A DNA stretch of 6,419 bases, taken from Paratractidigestivibacter sp963591565. GTDB taxonomy: Bacteria; Actinomycetota; Coriobacteriia; Coriobacteriales; Atopobiaceae. Made by a program: the position numbers and the translations under genes. A model generated the notes under the pieces. That model made no database searches and was not told the origin of the DNA. It was given only the letters and a program-made list of their open reading frames with translations. Positions 6,390 through 6,419 of this stretch are shown piece by piece; positions within the stretch are counted from its first letter, which is position 1; each line of letters begins with the position of its first letter. The stretch is from contig CAVAUD010000116.1 of NCBI GenBank assembly GCA_963591565.1, positions 1-6,419 of the forward strand. Direction: 5' to 3'.

Positions 6390-6416
6390 ACACTGACAAG
6401 CCCTAATTCCGGCGCA
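6390..6416 (-). repeat. Inverted third copy of the same motif at the window edge
   Basis: Read on the minus strand, this copy carries TGCGCCGGAAT and, 20 bases from its start, TCAGTG, the same spacing as the direct copies. It matches the 6222 copy at 22 of 27 positions and the 6263 copy at 18 of 27. With the direct copies it forms the ends of a unit of roughly 160-195 bases, which could be a small non-autonomous element or extragenic repeat. The window stops 3 bases beyond it, so the outer boundary is unseen. Confidence 0.55.
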
Positions 6417-6419
6417 CAA

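Noticed and set aside
6061..6406. Two short plus-strand open frames in the tail (6061-6309 and 6092-6406)
   Set aside because: They run through the terminator hairpin, the 25-bp tandem repeat and the 41-bp-period motifs, with Arg/Gly/Pro-biased translations. They are better explained as repeats than as genes.

Overview
The window looks like chromosomal DNA from a high-GC Gram-positive bacterium. The best fit is a gut actinobacterium of the class Coriobacteriia (Collinsella or Olsenella type). The clues are strongly GC-biased third codon positions, purine-rich Shine-Dalgarno sites, a lipoprotein with a long Ser/Thr tether, a LytTR/GHKL two-component pair and a large domain-swapped GH3 glycosidase. 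The class is an inference from style and gene content, with moderate confidence. No rRNA, tRNA or marker gene is present to prove it.

Left part, minus strand (13-2054): a two-gene operon reads leftward. A LytTR-family response regulator (1344-2054) comes first, followed by an AgrC-like GHKL sensor histidine kinase (13-1347). The two genes share a 4-base ATGA overlap, so they are probably translationally coupled. A TATACT -10 element and a strong Shine-Dalgarno site lie just upstream of the regulator.

Middle (2055-2413): a 359-base divergent intergenic region separates this pair from rightward genes. Its right half can fold into successive hairpins, two of them directly abutting, and may be a structured 5' leader. 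It ends at a small lipoprotein gene (2414-2890) with a clear lipobox Cys22 and a 25-residue Ser/Thr/Asn linker. A very strong intrinsic terminator (2995-3037) follows.

Right part, plus strand (3068-6037): a 989-residue GH3 glycoside hydrolase. Its domain order is reversed compared with most of the family: the alpha/beta sandwich domain comes first, then the Fn3-like domain, then the TIM barrel carrying the nucleophile. It has a twin-arginine type N-terminus, a C-terminal membrane anchor and a charged tail, so it is probably displayed on the outer face of the membrane. Only 30 bases separate the preceding T-tract from its start codon, so how it is transcribed is an open question.

Tail (6038-6419): I call no gene here. 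It holds a probable terminator, a 25-bp G-rich tandem repeat with G-quadruplex potential, and three copies of a roughly 27-bp motif: two direct at a 41-bp period and one inverted at the very edge of the window.

A working model, by inference only, is that the two-component pair senses an extracellular cue and controls the divergent surface lipoprotein and the membrane-anchored glycosidase. No convincing LytTR-box pair was found to prove it.
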